The notes under the pieces: model-generated
What the model was told of the DNA's origin: nothing
Databases searched by the model: none
Seen by the model: only the letters and a program-made list of their open reading frames with translations
Position numbers and translations under genes: made by a program
Shown: piece by piece, positions 16,673 through 25,611 of the stretch
Position numbering within the stretch: the first letter of the stretch is position 1
Layout of the letters: each line of letters opens with the position of its first letter
Assembly (NCBI RefSeq): GCF_036014195.1
Contig: NZ_CP107918.1
Location: forward strand, 4,898,001 to 4,962,000
From: Streptomyces sp. NBC_00442
GTDB taxonomy: Bacteria; Actinomycetota; Actinomycetes; Streptomycetales; Streptomycetaceae
Direction: 5' to 3'
DNA: 64,000 bases

Positions 16673-17952
16673 GACGCTCCCTCCGGGGCGGCCGCTTCCG
16701 CGGGGGCCGGTTCGGGGATGGCGGTCGTTTCGGCGGCTGCCCGTTCCGGGACTTCGTCGGACGCCTCGTCCCGGGCGGCTTCCGCGGCCGCGCGCGGGGC
16801 GGTGGTCGGGCCCGTGCCGCACGCCTCCGCGCGCAGGGCCGCCGCGCGGCGCACCGCCGCCACCGTCGGATCGGTGGGGTCGCCCGCCTCGCCGCGCGCC
16901 GCCGCGAGGACCTCGCCGACGGTCGTCAGGGCGCCGAGCTCGCCGCGCAGCGGGCGGCCGAGCGCGGTCACCACGCCCTGCTCGCGGGCCCTGCCGCGGC
17001 AGTGGAAGGCCAGCTCGCAGGCGGACAGGCACTCCGGCGCGTACACCGCGGGCACCGCCTCGACCGCCGAGGCCAGGGCCGCGCCCGACTGGCCGTCGAG
17101 GTCGAAGGTGGTGCCCGGCGGCAGGGCGTCCGCGATGTCCTCGACATGGGTGAGACGGGTCAACTGGCGCCGGGTGACCGACAGTTGCTTGCGTACGTCG
17201 ACCACCGACGCGGTCGGCAGGTTGGAGAAGTCCTTCGGGCAGACGAGCAGCACCGAGTGGTTCACCGACGCGCCGTCCGTGCGCTCCGCCACCCGCTCGA
17301 GGGCGAGGACGTACACCGCGGACTGGCGGGCGGCCGCGCCGACCTTCGACGCGTCGGCGGCCGCGTCGATCATGGGGAAGGACTTGATCTCGACGACCGT
17401 CCACCGGCCGTCGGGGTGCACCACCACCGCGTCCGGCTCCAGGTAGGCGGGGGAGCCGGCCACTTCGAGGGCGAGCATCGGATGGTCGAGCAGCGCCCAG
17501 GCTCCCGCGGCCGTGGCCTCGCGCAGGGCGAGCGCGGTGCGGGCCGCGCGGCCCTCGGGGCCGGCCGCCGTCAGGTCCGGGGAGACGGCGGGGCCGGGCG
17601 GCTCGGCGCCGGAGCCCATCCGCTCGTACAGCAGCCGGAGCAGCTCGGTGCCGCCGTCGCCCTTCACCTTCGCCTCGAAGGCGTTGCCCCGCATGAACGC
17701 GAACTGGGACTGGCCGAACGCGGCCGACGGCGAGCCGATCGCCTCCGCGAGGGCGCCCTTGTCCACCCCCGCGCCGTCGAGCAGGGCGCGTCTGCGGCAT
17801 CCCGGGTTCGCGGCGAGGGCCGCGAGCGCTCGGGCGTCCAGCGGCCTGGCAGGGACCGCCGGGCCGCGTAGCTCAGCGAGCCTTCGACGGAGTGCCGTCG
17901 ACGGCTTCTGCGGGGATGCGGGAGGAGGTCCGCTGCCCAGGGATTGGCTCAC
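16663..17952 (-). CDS. PD-(D/E)XK nuclease with Cas4/AddB-type Fe-S cysteines
   Basis: Predicted RecB-family nuclease of about 429 residues. From the GTG at 17952 the nuclease core shows GNAFE (89-93), EPDAVVVHPDGRWTVVEIK with Asp174, Glu188 and Lys190, and the QxxxY element RQSAVYVLAL (Gln210, Tyr214). One cysteine precedes the core (Cys52 in NPGCRRRAL) and three follow it (Cys308, Cys312, Cys318 in PECLSACELAFHCRGRA). This is the split arrangement that holds a 4Fe-4S cluster in AddB, Cas4 and Dna2 nucleases. The C-terminal 60 residues are Ala/Glu low complexity. A GTG at 17991 would extend the start. It overlaps the PAP2 gene upstream by 80 bases and the unknown gene downstream by ten. No cas1 or cas2 is nearby, so it is not a CRISPR Cas4. 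Confidence 0.78.
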   Translation of the reverse strand: MSQSLGSGPPPASPQKPSTALRRRLAELRGPAVPARPLDARALAALAANPGCRRRALLDGAGVDKGALAEAIGSPSAAFGQSQFAFMRGNAFEAKVKGDGGTELLRLLYERMGSGAEPPGPAVSPDLTAAGPEGRAARTALALREATAAGAWALLDHPMLALEVAGSPAYLEPDAVVVHPDGRWTVVEIKSFPMIDAAADASKVGAAARQSAVYVLALERVAERTDGASVNHSVLLVCPKDFSNLPTASVVDVRKQLSVTRRQLTRLTHVEDIADALPPGTTFDLDGQSGAALASAVEAVPAVYAPECLSACELAFHCRGRAREQGVVTALGRPLRGELGALTTVGEVLAAARGEAGDPTDPTVAAVRRAAALRAEACGTGPTTAPRAAAEAARDEASDEVPERAAAETTAIPEPAPAEAAAPEGASCR

Positions 17953-18760
17953 CCGGGGAAGTCTGGCATCCGGGACTGACAATCGGGGCACGGGTGGCGG
18001 AAGGGGCGGGCGCGAAGCGGGCGCGCACGCGCTCCGCGAGCCGCAGCAACGGCCTGGAGAGCAGCAGGCCGAGGCCCATCACGGCGACGCCGGCGACCGC
18101 GTCGAGGAGGTAGTGGTTGGCGGTGCCCATCACCACGAACGTGATGGTCAGCGGGTACACGACGGCGGCGATCTTCGTGATCCGACTGCCGCCGAAGCGC
18201 CACAGCATCACCCCGGACCACAGCGCCCATCCCACGTGCAGGCTGGGCATCGCTGCGAACTGGTTGGTCATCCCGCCCATGCCGCGCGGCGCGCTCGCCT
18301 CGCCGCCCCACCAGCCGTACGAGCCGTACTGCGCCATCGTGTCCGTGAAGCCCTGCACCGCGGGCAGCAGCCGGGGCGGGCACGTCGGCAGGAACGTGAA
18401 GCCGACGAGGCCGAGCAGGGTGGACGTCATCAGCCAGCCGCGGGCGGCCCGGTACTGCCACGGGCGCCGGCGGAACAGCCAGATCAGCACGGCCGGGGTT
18501 ATGAGGTAGTGCAGCGAGGCGTAGACGAAGTCGGCGGGTATGCCCAGGGCCGGGGTGTGCGTGAACAGCCGGTTCAGCGGGTGCTCGGCGTTGAGGTGGA
18601 GCGACTTCTCCAGGCGCAGGATGGACAGGCCGTGCTCGGTGGCCCGCGCCTCGTCGCCCCGTACGATCAGCCGTCCCAGCGAGTACGCCGCGTAGATGAT
18701 CGCGATCAGGGGGAGTTCGGTCCACCAGCGCGGTCGCGTGGCATGGTGCTGCGGCTGCAT
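17873..18760 (-). CDS. PAP2-superfamily integral membrane phosphatase/transferase
   Basis: Integral membrane protein of 295 residues with about six hydrophobic helices. The PAP2 active-site motifs are visible in variant form: an atypical first motif, the second motif with SLHVGWALWSG, and the third NHYLLDAVAGVAVMGLGLLL with the catalytic histidine. This matches the inositol-phosphoceramide-synthase-like PAP2 branch common in actinobacteria. It probably acts on a lipid phosphate at the outer face of the membrane. The ATG at 18760 (MQPQHHATRPRWWTEL) was chosen because the first helix follows directly. Its last 80 bases overlap the nuclease gene, so the two are co-transcribed, though a functional link is not obvious. 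Confidence 0.82.
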   Translation of the reverse strand: MQPQHHATRPRWWTELPLIAIIYAAYSLGRLIVRGDEARATEHGLSILRLEKSLHLNAEHPLNRLFTHTPALGIPADFVYASLHYLITPAVLIWLFRRRPWQYRAARGWLMTSTLLGLVGFTFLPTCPPRLLPAVQGFTDTMAQYGSYGWWGGEASAPRGMGGMTNQFAAMPSLHVGWALWSGVMLWRFGGSRITKIAAVVYPLTITFVVMGTANHYLLDAVAGVAVMGLGLLLSRPLLRLAERVRARFAPAPSATRAPIVSPGCQTSPGEPIPGQRTSSRIPAEAVDGTPSKAR

Positions 18761-18992
18761 CCGGAAGGGTCCCCCCACTTGGTCATCGGGCTGCCCTCTG
18801 GGGGCCAACGGGTTTTCGACGTGCGTTCAACCGTACGGTGTAAGCGGTCGTCTTCGCACAGCACCCCGGTGTTGGGGTCAGACGTCGGGGCCGGGCCGCT
18901 GGTTGCCTCGGGGGATCCGGGCGCCGCCCGCCCTTGGGGGTGCGCGATGATGGACGGCGGAACATTTCGTACGGGATCGGGAGAGAACACCC

Positions 18993-19598
18993 ATGGCAGC
19001 CGCCGCACCGCGCATCCTGCTGGCCCGGCACGGGCAGACCGAGTGGTCGCTCGCGGGCAAGCACACCGGCCGGACCGACATCCCCCTCCTCGACGAGGGC
19101 CGCCGCGGCGCGAAGCTGCTCGGGGAGAGGCTGCACCGGTCGCCCTGGGACGGGCTGCCCGGCGTCGAGGTCCGCACGAGCCCCCTCGTCCGGGCCGCGG
19201 AGACCTGCGAACTCGCCGGGTTCGGGGAGCGGGCCGAGCCGTGGGACGCGCTCATGGAGTACGACTACGGGGCGTACGAGGGCATGACGCCGCCCGAGAT
19301 CCAGGCGGTGCGGCCCGGCTGGTTCATCTGGCGGGACGGGGTGCCGGACGGGGAGAGCCTGGCGCAGGTCGCCGCGCGGGCGGACGAGGTGGTGGCGTGG
19401 GCGCGGTCCGCGGGGCGGGACGTGCTGGTCTTCGCGCACGGGCACATTCTGCGGTCCATCGCGGCGCGGTGGCTGGGCGAGGACATCTCCTTCGCGGCGC
19501 GGGTCCGGCTCGATCCGACGTCGCTGTCGGTGCTTGGGTGGGCGTACGGGGAGCCGGCGGTCGAGCGGTGGAACGACACGGGCCACCTGGAGCGCTGA
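18993..19598 (+). CDS. Histidine phosphatase superfamily protein
   Basis: Soluble phosphatase of 201 residues in the phosphoglycerate-mutase-like superfamily. The phosphohistidine motif is [20 protein letters not shown] near residue 10, the second arginine element is [16 protein letters not shown], the acidic residue is in [15 protein letters not shown], and the second histidine is in [18 protein letters not shown]. The [15 protein letters not shown] variant resembles actinobacterial acid phosphatases of the SixA/CobC-like group rather than glycolytic mutase. It is monocistronic, divergent from the PAP2 operon and convergent with the NsdA-like gene. The substrate is unknown. Confidence 0.85.
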   Translation: MAAAAPRILLARHGQTEWSLAGKHTGRTDIPLLDEGRRGAKLLGERLHRSPWDGLPGVEVRTSPLVRAAETCELAGFGERAEPWDALMEYDYGAYEGMTPPEIQAVRPGWFIWRDGVPDGESLAQVAARADEVVAWARSAGRDVLVFAHGHILRSIAARWLGEDISFAARVRLDPTSLSVLGWAYGEPAVERWNDTGHLER

Positions 19599-19706
19599 GC
19601 CCAGCCCCATGGGGTTGTCCCGGGCCGGCATCCAGGGCTCCCTGCGGCACGGTCCCCGCGGGCGGAGGCGGGTTGGGGCGTGCGGGGTTCAGGGGGCGGC
19701 GGGCTC

Positions 19707-21170
19707 CTACACCGCCACCGCCGCCCTCCGTTCCAGGAACGCCGCCACCTCCGGCGCGGCCCGGTGCGGGGTCAAAAGACGGGACGTGTCCGCCAGCATC
19801 GCGTGGATGCGGGTGGACCGGACCTGGTTCAGGAGGTCGAGGACCTGCTGGCCCACCGCCGCGGATTCGGCCGGCGCTCCCGCCCGCGCGAGATCGTCGG
19901 CGAGTTCCGCCCGGTACAGCGCGAGGTTCCGCGTGAAGTAGGGGTCCTGCAGCGCCCCCGCCCGGCGCGCGTGCCGGGCCGCCCGCGACCAGTCGCCCAG
20001 CGCCGAGAAGCACTGCGCCTGGAGCATTTCGAGCTCGGCCTCGACGAAGAAGCTCATCCACTCGGGGTCGGCGCCCGAGGCGCCCCGCGCGAACCGGCTG
20101 TGCGCCCGCCCGAGCGCCTCCTCGCACGCGGAGCGGTCGCCGAGCCCCGCCCATCCGCCCGCCTCGCGCAACGCCAGCAAAGAGAGCAGCCGGGCCGAGC
20201 CGAGCCCCTGCGCCGCCCGCTCGCCCGCCTGGGCCGCCCGCATCGCCTCGCGCGGCCGGCCCATGTCCCTGGCCAGGAACGACATGTTGCAGAACGCGTG
20301 CGCCTCCAGCGCGGGGTCGCCCGCGAGGCGCGCCGTGGCGAGCGCCTCCGCATAGTGCGAGCGGGCCTCACCGAAGCGGCCCGAGTCGTGCGCCAACCAG
20401 CCCACCGAGATGGCCAGTTCGCCCGTGCCGGCATGCAGCCGCTCGTGGGTGGAGCGCCGGGCGGCACTAGCGTCGAGCAGGGCGTAGGCGGTGCGCAGCG
20501 GCTGCGCGGCACGCTGGTAGAGCGTGTCCGCGCCGTGCCGGTCGTCCAGGAGTCTGATCCGGCGCACCGCATCCTCGACGGCGTTCACCTCGGCCTCGCC
20601 GACGCGCTGGACGGAGTGTGCGGGCACCGGGTCGAGGCCCAGTGAGACGGCCGCCATCGCGGCGGTGGAGCCCGTCATGAATGCGCGACGCAGCACGTCG
20701 CTCTCCTCGTCGTTCTGGTGGTTCCGGTGGTCGTGGTGGTCGTACAGCGGGGGGTGGTCCTGCGACGGCGGGTCGTTCGGGCCGTCCGGGTGGTCGGGGC
20801 GGGGTGCCAGGCGGATGAGGGGGGCGGCGGGGGCGGGGCGCGCCCCCCGGCCCCGTACCGACTCCCGTGCCGAGAACCCCAAGTCGGCCAGGGTCAAACC
20901 CGGGAACATGTGCCGGAAGACCCTTTCGTACGCATAGTTGGGGCAGCGGATCTCGCCGTTCTCCACCCGCCCGATGTAGCGGGCGTCACAGGCGACCTGC
21001 TCGCCGATCTCGCGGGCGGCGCGGCGCACCGCGGCCGCGAACTCGCCCGGTGACCTGGCGCCCCGCACCTGCCGGAACGCCGCGTTGGGTTCCCGCGTGA
21101 GCCGGCTCGGCGTCCGCGGAGTCCGCTCGCTCACCCGGGGGTCTGCCTGGGGATCTGGTGACGGCGCCAT
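19707..21170 (-). CDS. NsdA-like HTH/TPR transcriptional regulator
   Basis: Cytoplasmic protein of about 487 residues that joins an N-terminal helix-turn-helix-like domain (about residues 38-110, RRAAREIGEQVACDARYIGR then VENGEIRCPNYAYERV) to a His/Asp/Pro-rich linker and a C-terminal array of TPR-like helices (about 215-470, for example WLAHDSGRFGEARSHYAEAL and AQCFSALGDWSRAARHARRA). This architecture is that of NsdA and its paralogues, Streptomyces-specific negative regulators of sporulation and antibiotic production. The linker includes LYDHHDHRNHQNDEES, and a twin-residue hydrophobic stretch (RRAFMTGSTAAMAAVSLGL) resembles those in such regulators. The gene is single, with about 230 bases to the divergent gene at 21401. 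Exact orthology to NsdA is not claimed. Confidence 0.72.
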   Translation of the reverse strand: MAPSPDPQADPRVSERTPRTPSRLTREPNAAFRQVRGARSPGEFAAAVRRAAREIGEQVACDARYIGRVENGEIRCPNYAYERVFRHMFPGLTLADLGFSARESVRGRGARPAPAAPLIRLAPRPDHPDGPNDPPSQDHPPLYDHHDHRNHQNDEESDVLRRAFMTGSTAAMAAVSLGLDPVPAHSVQRVGEAEVNAVEDAVRRIRLLDDRHGADTLYQRAAQPLRTAYALLDASAARRSTHERLHAGTGELAISVGWLAHDSGRFGEARSHYAEALATARLAGDPALEAHAFCNMSFLARDMGRPREAMRAAQAGERAAQGLGSARLLSLLALREAGGWAGLGDRSACEEALGRAHSRFARGASGADPEWMSFFVEAELEMLQAQCFSALGDWSRAARHARRAGALQDPYFTRNLALYRAELADDLARAGAPAESAAVGQQVLDLLNQVRSTRIHAMLADTSRLLTPHRAAPEVAAFLERRAAVAV

Positions 21171-21400
21171 GGCTCGACAGCTCTCTCTGGCGGGGTGGTG
21201 CGGAGCAAGAACGTACCGTCTGTGACGGCCCGTTCACACAGCGTTTGCCTACAAAACGGATATCTCACCCGCGATCCGCCATGAACTGCCATCCTTTGCG
21301 GCGGCATGCCGCCGTTCCCCTTGACGCGCAAGGGCGTTGAACCATGCGGAGAGCGCCAGACACCGCTATGCGCGGAGGGCTTGCCTTGTTGGAGGACTGC

Positions 21401-21973
21401 GTGAACACCGACACCCCCACCGACTTCACCGTCTCCGGCCCGCAGACGACGGCCGTCCACCGCCCGAACGCACCGCGGGAGAACGCACCGCGGGCGAACG
21501 CGTCACGGCCGAGCGCGTCGCGGCCCGGCACCCCGCAGGTCCTCGCGTGCGGCGCCGAGGACGAGCCCTGCGACCTCGTGACCGTGCCCGCCCGCCAAGG
21601 CCTAGAGGCCGTCGACATCATCCGGCGCGGCGCCGCCCCCGCGGCCGTCGGGCCGGTCCTGCACGACGGGGCCTGCGACACCCTCGGCTTCCTGGTGCCC
21701 CCCGGCACCGCCGCCGCCTGGGACGTGCCGGGCAGTGCCTGTACGGAGACCAACGGGCGCGGGCTGCGCATGTCCGGGCTCCCCGTCGAGCCGCCCGTCA
21801 CCGGCTCGGGCTGGCTGCTCCCGCCGGACACCACCGAGGTCACCGACCCGGGCCTGCTGCGGGCAGCGCTGGGGGAGGCGGCCCGGATGATCGAGGCGGC
21901 CGACGGCATCTGCGAGGCGGGTGCCCGCATCGTCTCCGTGCGGGAAGGCGGCACCCGCGCGACCGGTCGATAA
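21401..21973 (+). CDS. Conserved Streptomyces protein of unknown function
   Basis: Predicted soluble protein of 190 residues. The GTG at 21401 (VNTDTPTDFTVSGPQTT) has GGAGG at ideal spacing, which decides the start over two upstream ATGs. The first 50 residues are low complexity with an Asn-Ala-(Pro/Ser)-Arg repeat (RPNAPRENAPRANASRPSAS). The rest has strand-rich stretches LEAVDIIRRGAAPAAVGPVL, DTLGFLVPPGTAAAWDVPGS and GSGWLLPPDT, faintly like the non-catalytic half of Prim-Pol-like Streptomyces proteins, and six cysteines. It ends seven bases before the spermidine-synthase-like gene and is probably co-transcribed with it. Confidence 0.62.
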   Translation: MNTDTPTDFTVSGPQTTAVHRPNAPRENAPRANASRPSASRPGTPQVLACGAEDEPCDLVTVPARQGLEAVDIIRRGAAPAAVGPVLHDGACDTLGFLVPPGTAAAWDVPGSACTETNGRGLRMSGLPVEPPVTGSGWLLPPDTTEVTDPGLLRAALGEAARMIEAADGICEAGARIVSVREGGTRATGR

Positions 21974-21980
21974 TGGCCGG

Positions 21981-22844
21981 ATGGCGAAGAGCAGCAGGCG
22001 GCGGGGGTCGGGTCCGGAACCCGTCGTGGAGGCGGTGGACGGCGGGCTCGCGGAGCTCATACCCGACCGGGACCGTTCGGGCGGATGGACGCTGCTGCTC
22101 GACGGGGCGCCCCAGTCGCACGTCGACCTCGACGCCCCGGAGCGCCTGACCTTCGAGTACCAGCGCAGGCTCGGCCACGTCATCGATCTCGCGGCGCCGG
22201 CCGGCCGGCCCCTGAACGTCCTGCATCTGGGCGGCGGCGCCTTCACCCTGGCCCGCTACGTCGCGGCGACCCGGCCCCGCTCCAGCCAGCAGATCGTCGA
22301 GCTCGACGCCGCGCTCGTCCAACTGGTGCGCCGGGAGCTGCCGCTCGACCCCGGGGCCCGGATCCGGGTGCGGGGCGGCGACGCGCGGGCCGGGCTCGCC
22401 AAGCTCCCCGATGCCTGGGCCGACCTCGTGATCGCGGACGTGTTCAGCGGGGCCCGTACCCCTGCGCACCTGACCAGTGCCGAGTTCCTCGACGACGTGC
22501 GCAGGGTGCTCAAGCCGGACGGCACGTACGCCGCGAACCTCGCCGACGGGCCGCCGCTCGCCCATCTGAGAGGCCAGATAGCCACGGCCGCCGGGGTCTT
22601 CCCCGAGCTCGCGCTCGCCGCCGATCCCACGGTGCTGCGCGGCAAGCGGTTCGGCAACGCGGTGCTGGTCGGCTCCGCGGTGCCGCTGCCCGTCGCCGAG
22701 CTGACCCGGCGGATCGCGGGCGACCCGCACCCCGGCCGGGTCCAGCACGGGCGGGAGCTCGCCGACTTCACGGGCGGGGCGGCGGCGGTGCGCGACGCGA
22801 GCGCCAAGCCCTCGCCCGCGCCGCCCGCCTCGGCCTTCCGGTGA
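21981..22844 (+). CDS. Spermidine synthase-like methyltransferase-fold protein
   Basis: Soluble protein of 287 residues with the Rossmann fold of polyamine aminopropyltransferases. The cofactor-binding loop is NVLHLGGGAFTLARYVAATR (about residue 73), the acidic strand-2 end is QIVELDAALVQLVRREL, and DLVIADVFSGARTPAHLT replaces the catalytic region of true spermidine synthases (usual D-S-x-D-P). This actinobacterial type is often annotated as fused or spermidine-synthase-like, and the polyamine product is unproven. The ATG at 21981 follows the upstream stop by seven bases. The C-terminus trails into Ala/Pro. Confidence 0.8.
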   Translation: MAKSSRRRGSGPEPVVEAVDGGLAELIPDRDRSGGWTLLLDGAPQSHVDLDAPERLTFEYQRRLGHVIDLAAPAGRPLNVLHLGGGAFTLARYVAATRPRSSQQIVELDAALVQLVRRELPLDPGARIRVRGGDARAGLAKLPDAWADLVIADVFSGARTPAHLTSAEFLDDVRRVLKPDGTYAANLADGPPLAHLRGQIATAAGVFPELALAADPTVLRGKRFGNAVLVGSAVPLPVAELTRRIAGDPHPGRVQHGRELADFTGGAAAVRDASAKPSPAPPASAFR

Positions 22845-22887
22845 GCCGCACGCGGTGAGGCGCCCGTCGGGCCCGGCGTGCCGCCGG

Positions 22888-23454
22888 TCAAGTGTTGTTG
22901 ATCTCCACCATGGGCGGATGCCCGTTCCAGGTGCAGAACACCGAGACGGTCTCGTCGCCGCGCGTGAACGTGACCCGTATCCACTGCGCCTGGATCCAGC
23001 GGTCCATCCGCCAGCCCGACGCGGGCGTGGCCGAGACCAGTTGGGCCGAGCTGGCGCCGAGGTCGAAGACGACCCGGCCGCCCGCGACGTTGTAGCCCCG
23101 CACCGCGCCCGAATTGGCGGAATCGCCCGAAGAGCTGGACGGCGAAGGCGACTTGCTCGGGCCCGACGGCGCGCGAGTGCCCGACGGCTTCCCGTCCCCG
23201 GGCCCCTTCGACGCCTTCGGCGATGCGGAGGGCGTCGGCGCGGGCGGGCTCTCCTTGGCGCCATGGGTCGAGGAGGCGTCCGGCCCGGAGTCCTGGGTGA
23301 TGCGCGCCTCGCCGCTGATCGGCAGGGCGCGCGGCGGGTCGTACGCCGTGCCGGCCATCACCGTGTGGACACCCCACCAGGAGAGCGTCACCGCCGCTCC
23401 CGTGGCGAGCGACCACGCCAAACCGTGTACGAGTCCTCTGTGCATCCGGGCCAT
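22888..23454 (-). CDS. Secreted or membrane-anchored protein with Ser/Pro-rich linker
   Basis: Predicted exported protein of about 188 residues. An N-terminal hydrophobic helix (MHRGLVHGLAWSLATGAAVT then LSWWGVHTVMAG) acts as signal or anchor. It is followed by a long Pro/Ser/Lys/Gly linker (about residues 65-125) and a compact C-terminal beta-domain (YNVAGGRVVFDLGASSAQLV, ASGWRMDRWIQAQWIRVTF, VSVFCTWNGHPPMVEINNT). The start may be ATG 23454 or 23445. It lies back to back with the two-component system, about 90 bases apart. I do not recognise the C-terminal domain; a sensor or cell-wall role is possible but unsupported. Confidence 0.65.
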   Translation of the reverse strand: MARMHRGLVHGLAWSLATGAAVTLSWWGVHTVMAGTAYDPPRALPISGEARITQDSGPDASSTHGAKESPPAPTPSASPKASKGPGDGKPSGTRAPSGPSKSPSPSSSSGDSANSGAVRGYNVAGGRVVFDLGASSAQLVSATPASGWRMDRWIQAQWIRVTFTRGDETVSVFCTWNGHPPMVEINNT

Positions 23455-23544
23455 ACTGCACCACGAGCCCCACCGGTGTCCCGCCACCTCCGACTCCACT
23501 CCCACGGGGGACCGCGATCATCCGCATGGCGTACGGTGCGGGCC

Positions 23545-24234
23545 ATGGCAAGTGTGCTCGTGGTCGAGGACGACCAGTTTGTCCGCTCCGCCCTCATCCG
23601 CCACCTCACCGAGGCCTCCCACACGGTACGGAGCGTCGGCACGGCACTTGAGGCGCTGCGCGAAGTGGCCCATATCCGTTTCGACGTGGTCATCCTGGAC
23701 CTCGGACTCCCCGATCTGGACGGGTCCGAGGCGCTCAAGATGCTCCGCGGCATCACCGACGTACCGGTGATCATCGCGACCGCGCGGGACGACGAGACGG
23801 AGATCGTCCGGCTGCTCAACGACGGCGCCGACGACTACCTCACCAAGCCGTTCTCCGTGGAACACCTCTCCGCGCGGATGGCTGCAGTGCTGCGCCGGGC
23901 GCGCGCCACGGCCGGGGCCGAACCGCCCTCGCGGGTGCTCCAGGTCGGCGGGCTCCGCGTCGACCCGCTGCGCCGCCAGGCCGAACTCGACGGCACCGGG
24001 CTCGACCTGACCCGGCGCGAGTTCGACCTTCTCGCCTTCCTCGCCGGCCGGCCCGGCGTGGTCGTGCCGCGCAAGGAGCTGCTCGCCGAGGTGTGGCAGC
24101 AGTCCTACGGCGACGACCAGACCATCGACGTCCATCTGTCCTGGCTGCGAAGGAAGTTGGGGGAGACGGCCGCCCGGCCCCGCTATCTGCACACCTTGCG
24201 CGGTGTCGGCGTGAAGCTGGAGCCGCCACGATGA
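23545..24234 (+). CDS. OmpR/PhoB-family response regulator
   Basis: Two-component response regulator of 229 residues. The receiver domain (1-118) has the acidic pair VVEDD, phospho-acceptor Asp52 in VILDLGLPDLDG, the conserved Thr in VIIATARDD and the Lys in YLTKPFSVEHL. The winged-helix DNA-binding domain (about 130-225) shows LTRREFDLLAFLAGRPGVVV, IDVHLSWLRRKLGE and LHTLRGVGVKLE. Its stop overlaps the start of the sensor kinase gene in ATGA, so the pair is translationally coupled. The regulated genes are not evident from the window. Confidence 0.92.
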   Translation: MASVLVVEDDQFVRSALIRHLTEASHTVRSVGTALEALREVAHIRFDVVILDLGLPDLDGSEALKMLRGITDVPVIIATARDDETEIVRLLNDGADDYLTKPFSVEHLSARMAAVLRRARATAGAEPPSRVLQVGGLRVDPLRRQAELDGTGLDLTRREFDLLAFLAGRPGVVVPRKELLAEVWQQSYGDDQTIDVHLSWLRRKLGETAARPRYLHTLRGVGVKLEPPR

Positions 24235-25607
24235 GATGGGCGCTGGTCAAGGTCTGCCTCGCCGTGACCGTGATGGTGGTCGTCGCCTTCGCGGTGCCTC
24301 TCGGCATGGTCATCAAGGAGATGGCCCGCGACCGGGCGTTCTCCAACGCCGAACGCCAGGCCGCGGCGATCGGGCCCACGCTGTCCATCACCACCGACCG
24401 CGACGCCCTGGAGCGGGCCGTCGCCTCCACCCAGTCCGGTGCCGAGGGCCGGATGGCCGTGCACGTGCCGGCCGACCCGGCCGTGCCGGGCAGTGCGCCG
24501 GTGGACATCGGCACACAGCGGGCCGAGGGGCAGGACCTCGAAACCACCCGCAAGGTCATCAAGGCCTCGATCTCCGACGTCTCGGGCGGCTCCACGCTGC
24601 TCCAGCCGACCGCGCTCAGCTCCGGGCAGATCGCGATCGTCGAGGTCTTCGTGCCGGAGGCCGAGGTCAGCAACGGCGTGGCGACGGCCTGGCTGGTCCT
24701 CGCCGGGGTCGGCATCGCGCTGATCATCGGCTCGGTGGCCGTCGCCGACCGCCTCGGGGTACGTATGGTCCGCCCGGCCCAGCGGCTCGCCGGCGCGGCG
24801 CAGGACCTGGGCGAGGGGAAGCTCGGGGCGCGGGTCCCGGAGGAGGGGCCCACCGAACTGCGCCAAGCGGCGGTGGCCTTCAACTCCATGGCGGACCAGG
24901 TCGTCCAACTGCTCGCCAATGAACGGGAGTTGGCGGCCGACCTCTCGCACCGGCTGCGTACGCCGCTCACCGTGCTCCGACTGAACGCGGCCTCCCTCGG
25001 GGACGGGCCCGCGGCCGACCAGACGCGGGCCGCGGTCGAGCAGCTGGAGCGCGAGGTCGACACGATCATCCGCACGGCGCGGGACGCCAAGCCCAAGACC
25101 CAGCCGGCCGGGCCGGGCTCGGGCTGCGACGCCTGTGAGGTGATCCTCGACCGGATGGCGTTCTGGTCGGCGCTCGCCGAGGACGAGGGCCGCGAGGTGC
25201 GGCTCGCGGGCGTGGACCGGCCCATCCGCATCCCGGTGGCCCGGCCCGACCTCGTCGCGGTGCTCGACGCGCTGCTCGGCAACGTGTTCCGGCACACGCC
25301 GGAGGGGACGGCGTTCTCGGTGGACGTCCACAACGGGGAGGAGGCGGTGATCGTGCTGGTCTCCGACGCGGGGCCCGGCATCTCCGACCCCCGGGCGGCG
25401 CTGGCCCGCGGCAACAGCGGGGGGCGTCCCGGGTCGACGGGGCTCGGCCTCGACATCGTCCGCCGGGTCGCCGAGTCGACGGGCGGCGATGTCCGGATCG
25501 GTCACTCCGTGCTCGGCGGCACGGAGGTGCGCCTGTGGATCGGGCTCGGTGCGGCCACCCCGACCCGCCGAGGCCACCGCCTCCGCCGCCGCGGCGCCCC
25601 CGCCTGA
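24231..25607 (+). CDS. Sensor histidine kinase
   Basis: Membrane sensor kinase of 458 residues, partner of the preceding regulator. Helix 1 (VKVCLAVTVMVVVAFAVPLG) is followed by an extracytoplasmic sensing domain of about 130 residues (roughly 30-155), helix 2 (TAWLVLAGVGIALIIGSVAV), a HAMP domain and a dimerisation domain with phospho-acceptor His240 in ADLSHRLRTPLTVLRLNA. The ATP-binding domain has N-box LDALLGNVFRHTPEGT, G1 VSDAGPGISD and G2 STGLGLDIVRRVAESTGGD. The ligand is unknown. The C-terminal tail is Arg-rich. Confidence 0.92.
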   Translation: MRWALVKVCLAVTVMVVVAFAVPLGMVIKEMARDRAFSNAERQAAAIGPTLSITTDRDALERAVASTQSGAEGRMAVHVPADPAVPGSAPVDIGTQRAEGQDLETTRKVIKASISDVSGGSTLLQPTALSSGQIAIVEVFVPEAEVSNGVATAWLVLAGVGIALIIGSVAVADRLGVRMVRPAQRLAGAAQDLGEGKLGARVPEEGPTELRQAAVAFNSMADQVVQLLANERELAADLSHRLRTPLTVLRLNAASLGDGPAADQTRAAVEQLEREVDTIIRTARDAKPKTQPAGPGSGCDACEVILDRMAFWSALAEDEGREVRLAGVDRPIRIPVARPDLVAVLDALLGNVFRHTPEGTAFSVDVHNGEEAVIVLVSDAGPGISDPRAALARGNSGGRPGSTGLGLDIVRRVAESTGGDVRIGHSVLGGTEVRLWIGLGAATPTRRGHRLRRRGAPA

Positions 25608-25611
25608 CCCG

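Noticed and set aside
16663..17952. Cas4 of a CRISPR system
   Set aside because: Cysteine layout is Cas4/AddB-like, but no Cas1, Cas2, effector genes or repeat-spacer arrays were seen in the window.
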